From assembly GCA_949130495.1 (NCBI GenBank), contig OX422213.1, positions 58,750,678 to 58,814,677 of the forward strand: a DNA stretch of 64,000 nucleotides. Reading direction: 5' to 3'. Made by a program: the position numbers and the translations under genes. The notes under the pieces are model-generated. The model did not search any database. It worked only from the letters and a program-made list of their open reading frames with translations, and had not been told where the DNA came from. Shown here piece by piece: positions 22,501 through 35,504 of this stretch; the first letter of the stretch is position 1; the number at the start of each line of letters is the position of its first letter. The stretch is from Sambucus nigra (Eukaryota > Streptophyta > Magnoliopsida > Dipsacales > Adoxaceae).

Positions 22501-24183
22501 CAGTACCTGTTCACGCAAAAGGAGTTGAATATGCGGCAGCGTAGGTGGCTTGAGTTTGTGAATGACTACCAGTTCGATATCCAGTATCACCCGGGAAAGG
22601 CTAACGTGGTAGCAGACGCGTTGAGCCATAGGCCAGCAGATGAAGTGGCAGAGGTGTGGAAGGCTAAGTGGAAGGAATTGGGACACCAGGATGCAGTGGC
22701 CCGATCTTTCATGTCTGTGATGACCGTTACACCGCAGATTGTCACGAAGGTAGTACGGGCACAGGCTGATGACTCGTTCTGTCAGGAGCAGATAGTTCGA
22801 TTACTAGCAGAGGGAACCGAATCCTATACCGTTAGCTCAGACGGGGGATTACGCTTCAATGGGAGATTGGTGGTTCCGGAAGGAGAGGAATTGCGACACG
22901 ATGTAATGGCAGAGTCGCACGGCTCACGGTTCGCGGTACATTCCGGAGGGGACAAAATGTACCAAGACATGAGACGCCAGTATTGGTGGAGCGGTATAAA
23001 GAGAGATATCGCTGGGTTTGTTTCGAAATGCGCCACTTGTCAGCTTGTAAAAGTGGATCATCAGAGACCGACAGGACTGCTACAGCCATTGGAGGTCCCG
23101 GTGTGGATGTGGGAGAGCATATCCATGGACTTTATCACGGGGTTGCCTACGTCGCAGAGGGGTCATGACTCCGTTTGGGTAATTGTGGACAGGTTGTCCA
23201 AGGTCGCTCACTTTTTACCCGTAAGGACTGACTACACTACGGGACAGTATGCCTAGCTCTTCATTTCAGAGATTGTGAGACTTCACGGTGTGCCCCTAAA
23301 TATCATGTCTGACAGAGACAAGATATTTGTTTCGAGGTTTTGGGAGAGTTTCCAGGAGGCAATGGGCACAGAATTGCGATTGAGTACGGCTTATCATCCG
23401 CAGACTGATGGGCATACCGAGCGCACAAATCAGATGTTGGAGGACATGCTACGCATGTGCATTATTGACTTCGGGGGTGGATGGGAGCAGTACCTTCCAC
23501 TGGTGGAGTTTGCATACAACAACTCCTATCAGTTCACTATTGGCATGGCTCCGTTTGAGGCATTGTACGGTAGGCCTTGTCGTTCCCCAGCATGTTGGTT
23601 AGAGGTGGGGGACAACAAACTGCTTGGGCCGGAAGTGATTCAGGATACTTCGGCAAGGATTGAGTTGATTCGGAGTCGCATTCAGGGAGCTCAAGACAGG
23701 CATAAGAGTTATGCTGATGCGAAGAGATTTTTCAGGGAGTTCCAAGTAGGGGACCAGGTTTTGCTCAGGGTATCTCCTATGAAGGGGATTATGCGTTTCG
23801 GGAAGAAGGGGAAGTTGGCACCAAGGTATGTGGGGTCGTTTCCTATTATTGAGCGAATCGGACCGGTTGCATATAGACTTGGGTTACCGGAGCATTTGCA
23901 TCGAATTCACGATGTGTTCCATATTTCCTCGCTGAGGAAATATCTTAGAGATAATTTGGCTCATTCTCACATTGCTGTGGAGGACATCGATCTCCAGCCG
24001 GATAGCTCCTACGAGGAGGGGCCGATTGCTAAATTGGACTGAAGCGAGAGGAAACTGCGGTCAAAGATAGTTCCGTTAGTGCGTGTTCAGTGGCGACATC
24101 ACAATGTCGAGGAGTCCACATGGGAGCGCGAGGATGAGATGCGCGAACGTTATCCAGAGTTGTTCATACCAGGTACTTTCTAG
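19573..24183 (+). pseudogene. G1 gag-pol polyprotein, one frame with three premature stops
   Basis: From ATG 19573 (MPPRRARRVP) to TAG 24183 the same frame stays open for 1,537 codons, except for TAG 19774, TAG 23254 and TGA 24040. There is no frameshift. Domains in order: gag (capsid part with '[10 protein letters not shown]', then a Q/G/H-rich linker); zinc knuckle at 20604-20650, whose last cysteine is a tyrosine ([14 protein letters not shown]); aspartic protease 'FDTGST' (20896-20913); RT with '[13 protein letters not shown]', 'MPFGLTNAP' and catalytic 'FIDDIL' (~21859); RNase H '[13 protein letters not shown]' (22290-) and 'DALSHR'; integrase with HHCC (~22950-23045), 'SMDF', 'SDRD' and 'HPQTDGHTERTN' holding the DDE residues; and a chromodomain-like end ('VRVQWRHHNVEESTWERED'). 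The product would be reverse-transcribed and integrated in the nucleus, but this copy cannot make it whole. Confidence 0.95.
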
Positions 24184-24211
24184 TTTTGAATTTCGGGACG
24201 AAATTCAGTTA

Positions 24212-24225
24212 TTAGGGGGGAAGTA
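24212..24225 (+). other. Polypurine tract of G1
   Basis: TTAGGGGGGAAGTA directly precedes the 3' LTR, the expected site for plus-strand priming. The stretch before it (TTTCGGGACGAAATTC) is the conserved gypsy phrase found upstream of this tract, also seen in G3 and G4. Confidence 0.88.
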
Positions 24226-27220
24226 TGTAATACCCCGTACTTTTGGCTATATTTATTTTTTGGGATTAATTAATTAAATACGTATTAATTGGAAATTAAT
24301 CCGGGTTAAAAATACTAGCGAGATGTGAGTTGGTATTTGACTACATTGAGCATATATGATGTTATATGAATATTGAATTATGAAATTTGTCGTGAGATTT
24401 ATATACGGTAAATTGGGAATTTTGTTGAGACGCGTGTGACCGCCGCGTCATGGTGTATTATTTTAATTATAAAAGTGATTTTTAATTCTATTATCCGTAT
24501 GGTCGTTTTGAGTGCGCCAACGCGTCCGGAAGGGTCGAGATAGTCAGAAAACACTAGCCGGGGGTGTAGTTTGGATTTCGGGGTATTTTTAGGCCATACC
24601 GGCATCAAAAAGGGTATTTTGGTAATTTTATATTTTGAGGAATTAAAAGTGACGAAAATTGGGAGTTTTAATCTGATTGGGAATTGACCCACTAAGCCAC
24701 TAACCAACCCATATTAACCCATTAAGCTACGGAGGTTATCATTTAGGTTTCCAACTTTCACAAAGAAAACCCTAGCCACCATAGCCACCTTTGGAGAAGG
24801 AAGCTTGGAGAGGGAAAGAAAGAGAAGGAATTCTGCAGAAACCTTTACAGAAATCAACACCAAATTCAGAGACAATCAAGGCAAGTGTTTTAATTATATT
24901 TAAATTCGTAGAATGTTCCTTCCATGTTAGAAAATTGAAGAGTATCAATTGTTCTTGAAAGATAATGAAAACCCATGAATTTTGAAACTTAGAACTTGAA
25001 ATCTTGATGAGGATTTGCATGTAGAATGATAGGTAGATGTTCATACTGATGATATTTATGATTGAATGAAATTTAAAATGGATTTAAATTGGGTAAATTC
25101 ATGACTTAAATTTTAGGGTTTGTGTTCTTGAAATATTTGGGGAAAGTGATGAGATTTGATGGTTTAATGATGATTGGGAAGAATTAACTCCGTAAATTAC
25201 ATTAGTTTATAACCTTGATATGTTTAGGATTGATTAGAGACCTTAAAGTATTGTTGGGACAAATTTTAGAAGAGATTTGAGGAGTAAAAATGGCGAAAAA
25301 CGAGGTTTAGAAAAATCTGGGACGAAACTGGTAGGTCGTTAGAAGCCCCTGCCCAGGTCGTTCGAACGAACTCGTTCGAACGAGCTTCTAACGAATTTAC
25401 CAGTCGCTTCTAACGAAAGGGAACTTCGTTCGATAATCTCGTTCGAATGAGATATCGTTAGAAGGTACAGTTCATTCGAATGAACTGGAATCTCGTTCGA
25501 ACAGTCTCGTTCGAACGAGACTTCTAACGAGTTGACAGTGGAATCTCGTTCGAACAGTCTCGTTCAAACGAGACTTCTAACGAGTTGGCAGTCTGGGCCT
25601 TTTTGGACTGTTTTGATTTTTGGAGTCCCGTAAACTTATTCGAGGATATAGATAACATTCCGATGATGATGTAATGATAGAATTGGGACTTTTGGGAATT
25701 TATGAGAAGGAAATTATATACGAGAGTTATATTAAATGGACGGTTTGGGTTGAGACGTGAATGTCTACTACGACATGAGAATAAATTATGGCACGTATGA
25801 TTATAAACCGGAATAGTATAAATTGTGATAAATTATAAGTTGGTACGAGAATGCGATATGTACTACGATTAAACTACGGGATTACTAAGACGTGTATTTA
25901 CTTAGTATTGGTATATGAATTGTGTGTATGACATACCTACCATACTTGCTATCACGGGAGGTTTGCGTTCGCTTAGGGCCCTCTAATCCTTGTGTTGCCC
26001 TGATTTAGACTGGTTACCTTAATGAACATAGGTCATAGAAAGACTTATTGGGATATTAATAAGTCCGCTGATCGTGGGAGCGTAGGTATGTGCGTGACCC
26101 ATGTGATGTGACTGTGTTCGCCTCCATTAATTGTGATGTTGTTATCTGTGAAATATTCCTGAGAGATTCGGAATATGTAATCCTTATGTACGTGATGTAC
26201 CAGGATGGATAGCAGAGTATGTGTTCACCGCAGCTTAGTTCTCGGGATGCTTGTATTGTATATTCATGTTGTGAATAATATACACTTAATTAATGGGAAC
26301 CTTCATGTTAATGTTGTGAATATAATTACGGTATTTGTTTCGAGAAACATAACGGGTTAGCTGATAGTGTAATATATTGCATATTGAGCATCTGAGTTTA
26401 CGTTAAACCCCTACTTAATTACAAGCGTTATAATGTTAATAGAACCGAGTAATAAGGGTAGGACCTATGGCAGTCTAGCTAGATATTATGTCACTTAGCT
26501 AGCGATTTGGGTCGTGATAGATGGGTACTCACGTTAGGAGTGCACAGTTAGACGAGAGGTGAGAATATCATGTGAGTGCACGTCCTAACATGTACTTTGC
26601 ATTTAATGTTTTAAATGTTTTTAAAGCACTTGCAGGTTTTTAAAATATAACTCCACATTCGGGCTCTGACCCGTTTGCTTTCAAATCTATTTTTTTTGTA
26701 AAACCATTTTAGGTGCCCAGCCACAAGGACACCATGCATAGGATACTCATTCTGGTGACGAGCTGTAGCTGTTTGTGGAAGCTACAGGGATTTGCTTGTA
26801 GACGCTTCTATCACTTGGATTCCAGATTCATTATCTATCAGTTGTAGGGCATGTTGCCCATTTCTATTAGAGTTACATTTCCATTACAGTTTTCAGACTT
26901 TGGCATGTATTGATTTAGCATTCGGTTTACTTATTTCAGTTGTGGGATTGTAGTGAGGAGTTTTCCTCTAGACTTTATTTACATTGTGTGATGGTTATTC
27001 GATTTACTTCATTATGGTGAATGGTGTTATTATTCTTTTTACACTTGTTGCATGTTAATCAGACTTAAATTAAAATTTGGCACTTACTTTTTAAATACTA
27101 GGTGGTTAGTAATCATTAAAATGTTTTCGACAGTGATGCTATTAACGGAGCCAACTTGACATTTTGAATTAATTTAATAAAGGAGTAGCTACCCGGTATT
27201 TAATTAGTCGGGGTGTCACA
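24226..27220 (+). repeat. 3' LTR of G1 (2,995 bp)
   Basis: Aligns end to end with 16351-19389. The 44-bp shorter length is explained exactly by one missing 53-bp repeat unit and a 9-bp insertion (…GAGTTATATTAAATGG). The rest differs by scattered single bases. Confidence 0.96.
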
Positions 27221-27225
27221 ATTTT

Positions 27226-27336
27226 TAGGTTATTCATCATCGAATAGGGCTTATAGCTTAATCTTGCAATCTCTAAGGTCATGGAGTCAATAAACATCAT
27301 GATTAGAAACGATAAGCCTCTGATGTCTATTGACCC
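27226..27336 (+). pseudogene. Copia C3, continuation of integrase segment (middle piece)
   Basis: Immediately after the target duplication ATTTT the copia integrase frame resumes: 'FLGYSSSNRAY', then after a one-base shift 'NLAISKVMESINIMIRNDKP' and 'LMSIDP'. It is cut at 27337 by the gypsy G2 LTR. This shows that 16040-16350 and 27226-27336 were one sequence before G1 arrived. Confidence 0.88.
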
Positions 27337-27737
27337 TGTAATGCCCCGACCTGGATTTATGGGTTACCCGTTGTCAGCCTGGACCGACCCGAGCATTAGG
27401 TGTGAAGTGAAATAAACAACCTATATATTATTGCTAATCTAGTTTAATTTTAATTAGAATTTCACTTACTTAGCATGCAATTCTAATTTCAAATCAAACT
27501 ACGTGAGGGATTCGTGGGGAGCACCCAGAAATTCAAGAATACAGAGCTACTAACATAAAATAAAAGAGAGTATTTACCTGTATAATGCTCTCTAAATAAG
27601 AAACCGTATCCAACTTGCCATAACAAAATGAAGGAGTGAGCCAAATGTTTATTGGGAAATATACAAAATGCATTATAGAATCGGAGAGGAGATATAAGAC
27701 TCTAACACGGTATACCTACCTGAACTTGCAACTACCT

Positions 27738-27768
<31 letters not shown>

Positions 27769-30700
27769 TTGTGTAAACATGCATATGCATATACTTAATG
27801 CATGAAACAATTTTACTTTCGAAAGCTTATTTATCCCGACTAGTTCACCTTAATCTTGTAAATGACTTCTTTCTTATCATTTTAATATTTACCCCTTTAT
27901 TTAACACACACGAATAACGTTTTAGAAAATACTTATTTGGCCTTTGAAAATCTTTCACAACACACTCTTGTGATAACTATGGGTTCAACCACTTAGGTTG
28001 CCTAACCACCCATGTACCCTCTTACTTTACCTTTCCTTTGTATTATGGACATAAATAAATTTACACATTTACTTATCAAGGGGACAAGTGAATCATCGCT
28101 TTTGGTCGCAGACAATCCTCTACCATTTATCCCATTGCATTCCATCATCTCGTATTGTATTGTACCGTATCAGACCAGATACATCTACTGAGTGAGAGAA
28201 AGGGTAGTTGTAGATAAGGAATTACATATTCTTAATTTGGATATTGATAGGGATCCACATTCATTCCTATATTTCCATCACTACGGATTGATTGTCCATA
28301 CCTAAGTACATGGTAGTGGTATAAGGAGCACAATTGCTAGAGCATGGGAGAATTAAGAGTAATGATTTCATCAAGAGCAGCCGGACAAAACTACTATAAT
28401 GAGTCTAGTGACTACTAGAGTATAGTTAAGTCAAAAGATATGGTATAACATCCTTTCTGTGCGAGCCTTTAGTATATCATGTAAACCTCCATGATGTGGT
28501 AAAGGTAGGTTATTAAGGGAAGTAGTAAGTGGAGATTCCACTGCAGAGAGCCGGATCTTAATTCCTTTGTCGTTTTCTCTGAACCTTCTAATAATTGCAT
28601 ACTTTAATGGGCTCAACACCGCCGGCTATGCACACCATATTCTCTGTCCAGTGATTTTGGATCTTTCATCCCAAGACTTTGGGCCCTCTTTAATTTTTTT
28701 GGTGTCATCCGAGTCCCTGTTTAATATGTTTTAGCATTTTACAAATGTCCACATTATTCCACCTTTCCTTTTACACAGCCAAAGCCGAACTCGAGGTTCC
28801 ACCCCAACTTGTGTTGCACTTTTAAAAATCATCATTTCATGTCTTTTACACTTTAACCTTGATTTTTATTCCCAAAAATCATGTTCATTCGGACTATCAT
28901 GTGTAACACCCTTCCCAACATTTTTATTTCATAAAAATGCTCCATTTTACATAAAATTATCATTCTACCCATTTGTTTCCAAATTCACCTTTTACTCCAA
29001 TTTCATAAGTGTGAATTTTCCCAAAACACCATTAACTTACCCACACTCACTTTTTAAGTGTTTTTTAACACCTCAACATATTTTTAACCCCTGGGAGTAA
29101 TATTCTTCTCAATTGGAAACATCTTTATATCAATACTTTTACTTCCAACAATCATCAAACACATAACGCTACTTTATAATAAAAACATGATTTTATTTAT
29201 TAACACTTGTAGTCTTGAAACTTTTAATTTTCAACACATCACAACACTCATTACACACACTTTAAGGGGTGAATTTTCTTAATTCTTCATTTCATGTTTA
29301 AACCTAATAAACCCTTCATTAAACTTATTTTTATGTCCATTACACTACTAGAAAAATGACAATTAAGGACATTTAATTTGTTGTCCCAAAAGCTCATTTG
29401 CTGTCCCCAATAGTATTTAGGACACTCATAAGGACAGGAAGAGTTTTCCTAATAGATAAGAGTTGTCCTAGGCTAAAAGGGCAACAATTGCTGCCCCTAA
29501 TGTTTGTGTCCTTAATTGTCATTTTTCTACTAGTGTTATCAAAATACTATAAGTTTATATTCATGAGGAGATGGATTTTAAATTGTAAAATCCTATCATA
29601 TAGGTTAAACAAACATTTCATTCTAGAAATTCGTAATACTTGCACAAATATACTTTCAAGGTATATAAGACATTCTATTTCTTCAAACACAACAAATGCC
29701 CATTTTCATAAAATCTTTATTTTGCAATAAACTTTTGAACATTATTTCACCAAATATTTAAGCAAATCAACCTCATTTCCAAACATTTTTTATTTCATAA
29801 AATGTTAACATCAAAGGTCTAGAAAACGCACCATTTTCATAAAAATGCAAATCTTAATATCAAGAAGCTTTGAAATATGTATTATTCATTTATCTTAACA
29901 AAACGACATTTTTTTAACATTTTTATTTCATAAAAATATTTATTATTAATTGCTAAAAAACTCATCATCATTTTCCTAAGCATCCTACTCTTAATATTCT
30001 AACAATCAAAACTACAAATACATAAAATAGAGTCTTAATCTAAGAGTAGATTTTTTTCACCTCAGTGAAGCTCCATCAATGTTAGGGATGGAAGATATAA
30101 GAAGATGGCAACCCCCACCTCCTAAGGTAGCCTCAAGAAGGTTGCCCCACTCAAAAGCGTTCTCCATATATCTTCCATGCAATACTCCTTCAAAACCCTC
30201 TTCAAATTCCATAAAAGCTTCCATATCCATCTTTAATAACCCCCAATAAAAGCTCCACAATTTCGCAGTTCTACTCATCCATAGTGGAAATGGGTATCTA
30301 GGGTTTGGATATGATGAAGACTAGAAGAATATGATGGTTTATGGTGGAGGAATGGTGGTTTGGGGTAGAGAGAAGTGCACAACCATAGAGGAAGACCACC
30401 CCGCTCTCTCTCTCGACTTCAAAATAACAACAAAAAACCCAAAAATACCTTTATAAAATAAGCCCAAGCCTTCCAAATTCATTTTTTGCCCATCTGGTCT
30501 TACCAGAGTTCGACAACTTAACAATCCAAGGGCCAAAACATGACAACGCATAAGGGCAAGGCGAACTAAAATTTCCTTCATAACCTCATTCGAATGAGAT
30601 TCACTCCTCATTCGAATGAGATGGGCGTCTCGTTTGATCCCTCGCTTCTAACGACCTTTGAACTACCCTAATCAGCATGTAGTGGAATCTCATTCGAAGC

Positions 30701-30949
30701 TCATTTGATCCCTTACATGGAACGAGCCTTATTCCTTGTTCGAACGAACCAACTTTTGTTCAAGCGATCCTTCTTATGTTTATTTAATTTTCTCAAATTC
30801 TAACCCACAACATTTACAAATTATCATCAAGCCTCTAAAAACTATCAGATCACAATATAGACAGAATTATAGTTATCCAAACACCAAGGTTCTCATTTTA
30901 GTTCAACTTATGTGGGAAAATGATTAAAATATTAGGGCGGGGTATTACA
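27337..30949 (-). repeat. 3' LTR of minus-strand gypsy G2 (contains a CACTA-MITE)
   Basis: On the minus strand the LTR starts TGTAATACCCCGCCC (30949) and ends CGGGGCATTACA (27337). Just upstream (minus strand) is a decayed form of the gypsy phrase before the polypurine tract (GAAATTCCCCAAGGAGTGAA). The left ~745 bp align with 39336-40085, the second G2 LTR. A cluster of TTCGAATGA palindromes lies at 30585-30750. The (AT)/(GT) microsatellite at 27738-27770 lies in it. Confidence 0.85.
29343..29535. mobile_element. CACTA-type MITE (193 bp) inside the G2 LTR
   Basis: The terminal inverted repeats start CACTACTAGAAAAATGACAA and end with the inverse (…TTTTTCTACTAGTG), 28 of 29 bases matching. A perfect 3-bp target duplication TTA flanks it, as for CACTA elements. 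It is non-coding; the interior contains further inverted 'GGACA' blocks. Confidence 0.93.
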
Positions 30950-33900
30950 AACTTCACTCCTTGGGGAATTTCATACCCAAAATTATCGATCCATCCATTC
31001 TTCAAATTTATATTGTTTACCAACTCTCATTATAAGTTGTAAACTCTCTAAGATGAAATCATTGAATTCTTAAATAACTAAGATCACATCACACGCCCTT
31101 ACACGAGGTATGTCACCAAAGGTTCAATATACGACATGCTCTAACCCTCACCATTTCACTAACCGTGGATGTCACATAACTAACTCTGAGTCTCCTATCA
31201 CTTGATGGTCATGCTCAATCGAGTCCTAAGACTACCTTTTCTTATACCCAAAGCATACTGGCACCTCAACGGTAACCCTGTTTAGTGATTAACACTCACC
31301 CAAGAGCGAACTATTACACAACAAATCAAATTCATCATTATGAAACTTTTCCATTCTTAGGACTACATATCCTACATCCCAAGAATTTCCAGGTTATCCT
31401 GACCACAAAAATTTTACTTGAGCTTGAAATTATCCATACATTGCTAACTTCTCACTTGGAGAAGTAATACACCTACCAAATCATCATCGCGCGTCCGATT
31501 TACATCTTTCACCGCGTCACTCAGAAGACCCTAGTACTTACCCTAGTCATCTTACCTTCGAGAACTCACTTAGGCCTCTCTCCAATCCACTCACTATGGT
31601 AAAGAAACACTGTGTGCTAAGTTTCCTCTATTTCCAACACTATACAATACCCTCAAGTCGTCATCTCACTCTTTCCAACTAGAGCCACTGATTGTTATGC
31701 CAGCAAGTCAAAAGGTCTTTAATCATAGGGAAAGCAATTACTACGAGTAGACAATGCGAATGAAAGTGCAACCACCTGCACACTAAATTTTTTTCAAAAT
31801 CCAGAATACCTCAGATAGGGCGTACCCAGTTATCAAGTTGCATTAATCGTACCCGATCCACTGCGCTCTACCAGGCCTAAATGCTCCATACCATGACATG
31901 TTACCAATTTGAGCTGCCATATATGTGAGAATACCGATTGTCGGTCACTAAAATCGAAAGGAACACATGAGAGTCATAAGGAATAATAAATTATTCCGAG
32001 AAAATTCCATCTCTATGCGTTAGACTATAATTTACGACAATCGAACCTACACCATACGCTCGGAGTCTTATCACTCATCCCAGATGCTCTCACTGGGTAC
32101 TATCCTAGCCACATACCCTGTCTTGTGTCACTGACTGTGACGAATTGACTCACACTCATTAATCCTTGCAACATGAAAGCAGCATATGAACCTATCCTTC
32201 TCTAGAAAGTCAACACTCGACTTCCCTCCTTGGGAGTAAGGACCTTCCCCTCACATCCTTGGCACACATGAACCATTCCGATTGGAGGATGCCTCAAACC
32301 CTCGTCTACACTGACCTTGTCCATTTATCGATGATGATGTCACCTAAGTTACTATTTACCTTATCATATCGTGATCACGATGCCAAATCCATTTAGGTAG
32401 TACTCCATTTAAGAGAGGCATTCGCCTTATTATACCCTTTGACTATACGGGATCATCACTAAGATTACCTCTAGGTTGTACCCAAACTGAACCCACGTAA
32501 CGATCACACCGATCGCCATTCAGATTCTAAGGGTAGTAAGTATCACACAGGGGTACAATTTCAAATCCTTACCGACTTAGTAGGAGGTGAAAATAACTAG
32601 TCCTTACCTGGCTAAGGCTATCGTAGTAAACCGTCAACAAACACTAACATTCTTGTCATGCTTCGATATTACCCCCACCTCGGTTGCCATTTTTAAGTCT
32701 CCATACGGCATCATCAACCTAAGTCTCGAATATGTTTCGTAGTACACCTTGAAACCGAGTGTAACAACACCAATACTAGTCATTTCATGACATTCGAGCA
32801 TCACACCCACAATGACACAAGCTTTTTATCTTAGGAGGTTACACCACCTATCTGTGCCAATTCGGTAAGCCGCACCCGATGCGTACGCTATTTGACTCTT
32901 CTACACCTTGACCAACATCTTGAGATCATCACCCGACCTTCAACACAATAATTACTAGGACATTAATTCTTCTTCATACCAGACTTAACTGGTCTCCTAA
33001 GTACACCAAACACAACTTATGTAACCGCCCTCAAGATCCGATAAGATATAACCATCTGTCCCTTTATCATTGTAGGTGCGCTCTAGAAACCTCCTAATAC
33101 CCTCATCATGATTACTAGGTGCTCATAAGGACACTGGTCCACAAGCTTCTACATATAGTGCACCATAACCATGAAACACCTCAAGGTGTCACAATAGTCG
33201 ATTTTTATCACCAATGACGCTACACACAATTAGTCCTACGGACACTCCAGTATACCCTTAAACCACCCTCACACTAGGATTACCTCGCACCTAGCCATTA
33301 TTTCTGTTGTTAAAATTCACCTTTAAACTTAGATAATAATATTATCTTCCATCCAAATGGTTGTGACCATATGCCACGTATGATGCACATATAACACTAC
33401 TAAGGATTATGACAGGATACAGGACGTCACCTACAACCTATAAACCTCAAGGTCTACATCATCGATATCACTCAAGATCATATTCCTTGAAAATCACATC
33501 ATTATTTCTCAAAACCCCGCATAGAAGATTACCTATAGTTCACTCCTAAGCCTCCTCAACCATCATTGTTGCATACATAATACAGTTACCGCAATCTACC
33601 AATAACTCCCGTAATACCCTTTATGGTATGAACTTTAATGAAGAATCACTAGGACACTTACTTGTAACGATACTATCTTACCGAATTAGACCGAGTACAC
33701 ATCCCAAGTGTTGACCAACACGGTCCATCATGCCCATCAAATCATCAATTACCTGATAGCGGGATACTATCTCTAGGATCAGATTCGTCTAATCACATCA
33801 TCGGTACTAACTACCCGAGGGCACTTAGTCGAAGAACTTAACGCATATCTATCACCAATCAACACTATTTAGGTATAACACACTAGTTACCTAATCTCCA

Positions 33901-34295
33901 CGGTTTAATTCACATGAGTCATGTTTCTAATTTAATAAACGTCATTCTTTATTCTCTACATAGCAATTGGATTCTCATATCACTATGGATTGACACACAA
34001 GTACCTCACACAAACAACTTGCGATGTCGCCACTATTGGCTTTCACGGACATTCACAACTTACTAGCATATCTAGATCAGAAGTGCGGAAGAGATTAATG
34101 ACAACTAACTTTGTCGCCTACGATTCGGCAAAGAATTCACCCGTCGTGCTAACCGCTTTGACTTCACCGTCGAGGGCATGACCTAAACCATCACCAAAAT
34201 TATCGTGATCGTCCTAACCAACACCGACGTCAAAAAATCCATTACCTATCTCACCACGTCACTCCTAAAAGGAACCATGAACCTAGAGCTCTAGT
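30950..34295 (-). pseudogene. Decayed internal region of gypsy G2
   Basis: No open frame survives, but the minus strand still shows gypsy RT. At 32757-32701 it reads 'GFKVYYETYSRLRLMMPYG', a degraded form of the conserved block ending MPFG. Near 32672-32625 is a 'VF…FVDGLL' stretch where the catalytic F(I/V)DDIL lies. Their order and spacing fit RT. The rest is too mutated to read domain by domain. The plus strand is rich in C and A, as expected for a minus-strand element damaged by methylcytosine decay. Confidence 0.7.
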
Positions 34296-34317
34296 CACTA
34301 CACCAAAATGGTAAAAT

Positions 34318-34455
34318 TGTCACCTTTTTAGCGACAAAGCTTGTCACCGTCAATGACCGTGACACAAAAACACCCATTTTTTTGTCACGGTCATTGACCG
34401 TGACAAGTCCGTGATAAATACTTGTCACGGTTAATGACCGTGACACGTTTGTGAC
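34318..34455. promoter_or_regulatory. 5' subterminal repeat array of the CACTA element
   Basis: Three tandem units of the form TTGTCACGGTCAATGACCGTGACA, each nearly self-complementary. In En/Spm these sites bind the transposon's regulatory protein; that role here is by analogy. Confidence 0.8.
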
Positions 34456-34499
34456 AATTTTGTCAGTAAAAAAACCCTCCCCCTTCTTTTTTTTTCCCA

Positions 34500-34835
34500 C
34501 CAAATTCGTTCCCTCCATTTCTCTCTCTTTCTCCCTCTCTCTCTCTATCAGCTGTTCTCTTTCTCTATCTACAACTTTGGTATATTTTCTCTCTATTTCT
34601 CCCCCATTTATGTATATGTCTATGTATATGTATATGTGCGTGTGTGTGGGGGGGGGGGTATGTGTGTGTGTGTGTTTGTGTGTGTATATATGCGTGTATG
34701 TGTGTTTATATGTGTGTATGTGTGTGTGGTGGGTAGGGGTAGGGGGTAGGGGGAGGGCAGGGGGAAGGGGGGGAGGGGGAGGGAAGGGGTGGGGGTGGTG
34801 GGCAGGGGGTGTATATGTGTGTGTGTGTATTTTTT
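34500..34835. repeat. Low-complexity block: (CT)n, (GT)n and G-rich tract
   Basis: A pyrimidine run (34505-34570) is followed by GT/AT repeats with an 11-G run (~34649-34659) and a G-tract series (GGGG TA/GGGGG units, 34728-34810). The plus-strand frame across it (34451-34837) is a low-complexity artefact. Downstream 34836-35500 is AT-rich, with (AT)n at ~35227-35257 and no recognisable coding sequence. Confidence 0.85.
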
Positions 34836-35223
34836 AATCAAATTTTTATTGGTTTATTAGATATTTCCCCTCATATTGTAGTGCCCCTTGTAAAAGAATT
34901 GATTGATTCAATATTGATTGGTTGTTAATTTTTTTTGTAAATTAATAATTAGTGCCCCTTTCATATGCAAGTAGGATTGCCCCTTATTATAAATTAGTAA
35001 ATTAATAATTGTATACTTTAATTGTTAGTTTAATTGATGAAAATAGTTAATTGAGTAGATGAATTAGAAGGAGTACGGGATACACATTTGTTGTTGCCAT
35101 TGCGGCTGGATTATAGTGGATCGATGTTGGTTTGTTTAATTTTAAAAGTGGCATGACCACTAGATTATTGTCCATATAGGGGTGGGATTTTTCAACTTTT
35201 TTTAAAAATTACTTTGTATAACG

Positions 35224-35259
<36 letters not shown>

Positions 35260-35504
35260 TGATAATTAAATGAAGCATACTTGAAATTACATATAGTGCA
35301 CATAGATATTAGCCTTCTAGTTCTTATGTGTACGCATTCAATAGCCCTTAGACCCATTCGAGAGTCATTACCCCTGTAATGAGATCTCTCCAATTGTCCC
35401 GTTTGGATAGTTTGGGACTACATAATTTCTGTATAATAATATTCTTAGTGGCATAAAGTTGTTACTTTTGGAGGAAGCTCTACAGTCGTATCCTAATGTT
35501 CTCT

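Larger units (their letters stand above)
16351..27220 (+). mobile_element. Ty3/gypsy retrotransposon G1, Tekay/Del-like chromovirus, nearly complete
   Basis: The 10,870-bp element has LTRs of 3,039 and 2,995 bp (TGTAATACC…GTGTCACA), a perfect 5-bp target duplication ATTTT (16346-16350 and 27221-27225), a tRNA-Met primer site, one gag-pol frame and a polypurine tract. Domain order is gag, protease, RT, RNase H, integrase, then a short chromodomain-like tail, which defines a chromovirus; the tail and long LTRs fit the Tekay/Del clade. In the first ~650 bp of the LTRs I count about eight mismatches, so the insertion looks fairly young. Three in-frame stops make it non-autonomous. Confidence 0.96.

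Noticed and set aside
34728..34810. Possible telomere-like or interstitial telomeric repeat (GGGTAGGGG)
   Set aside because: Spacing and sequence are irregular and do not match the plant TTTAGGG unit; treated as a G-rich low-complexity tract.
34451..34837. 128-codon plus-strand frame and its 73-codon minus-strand counterpart
   Set aside because: They run through CT, GT and poly-G repeats and encode only low-complexity peptide.
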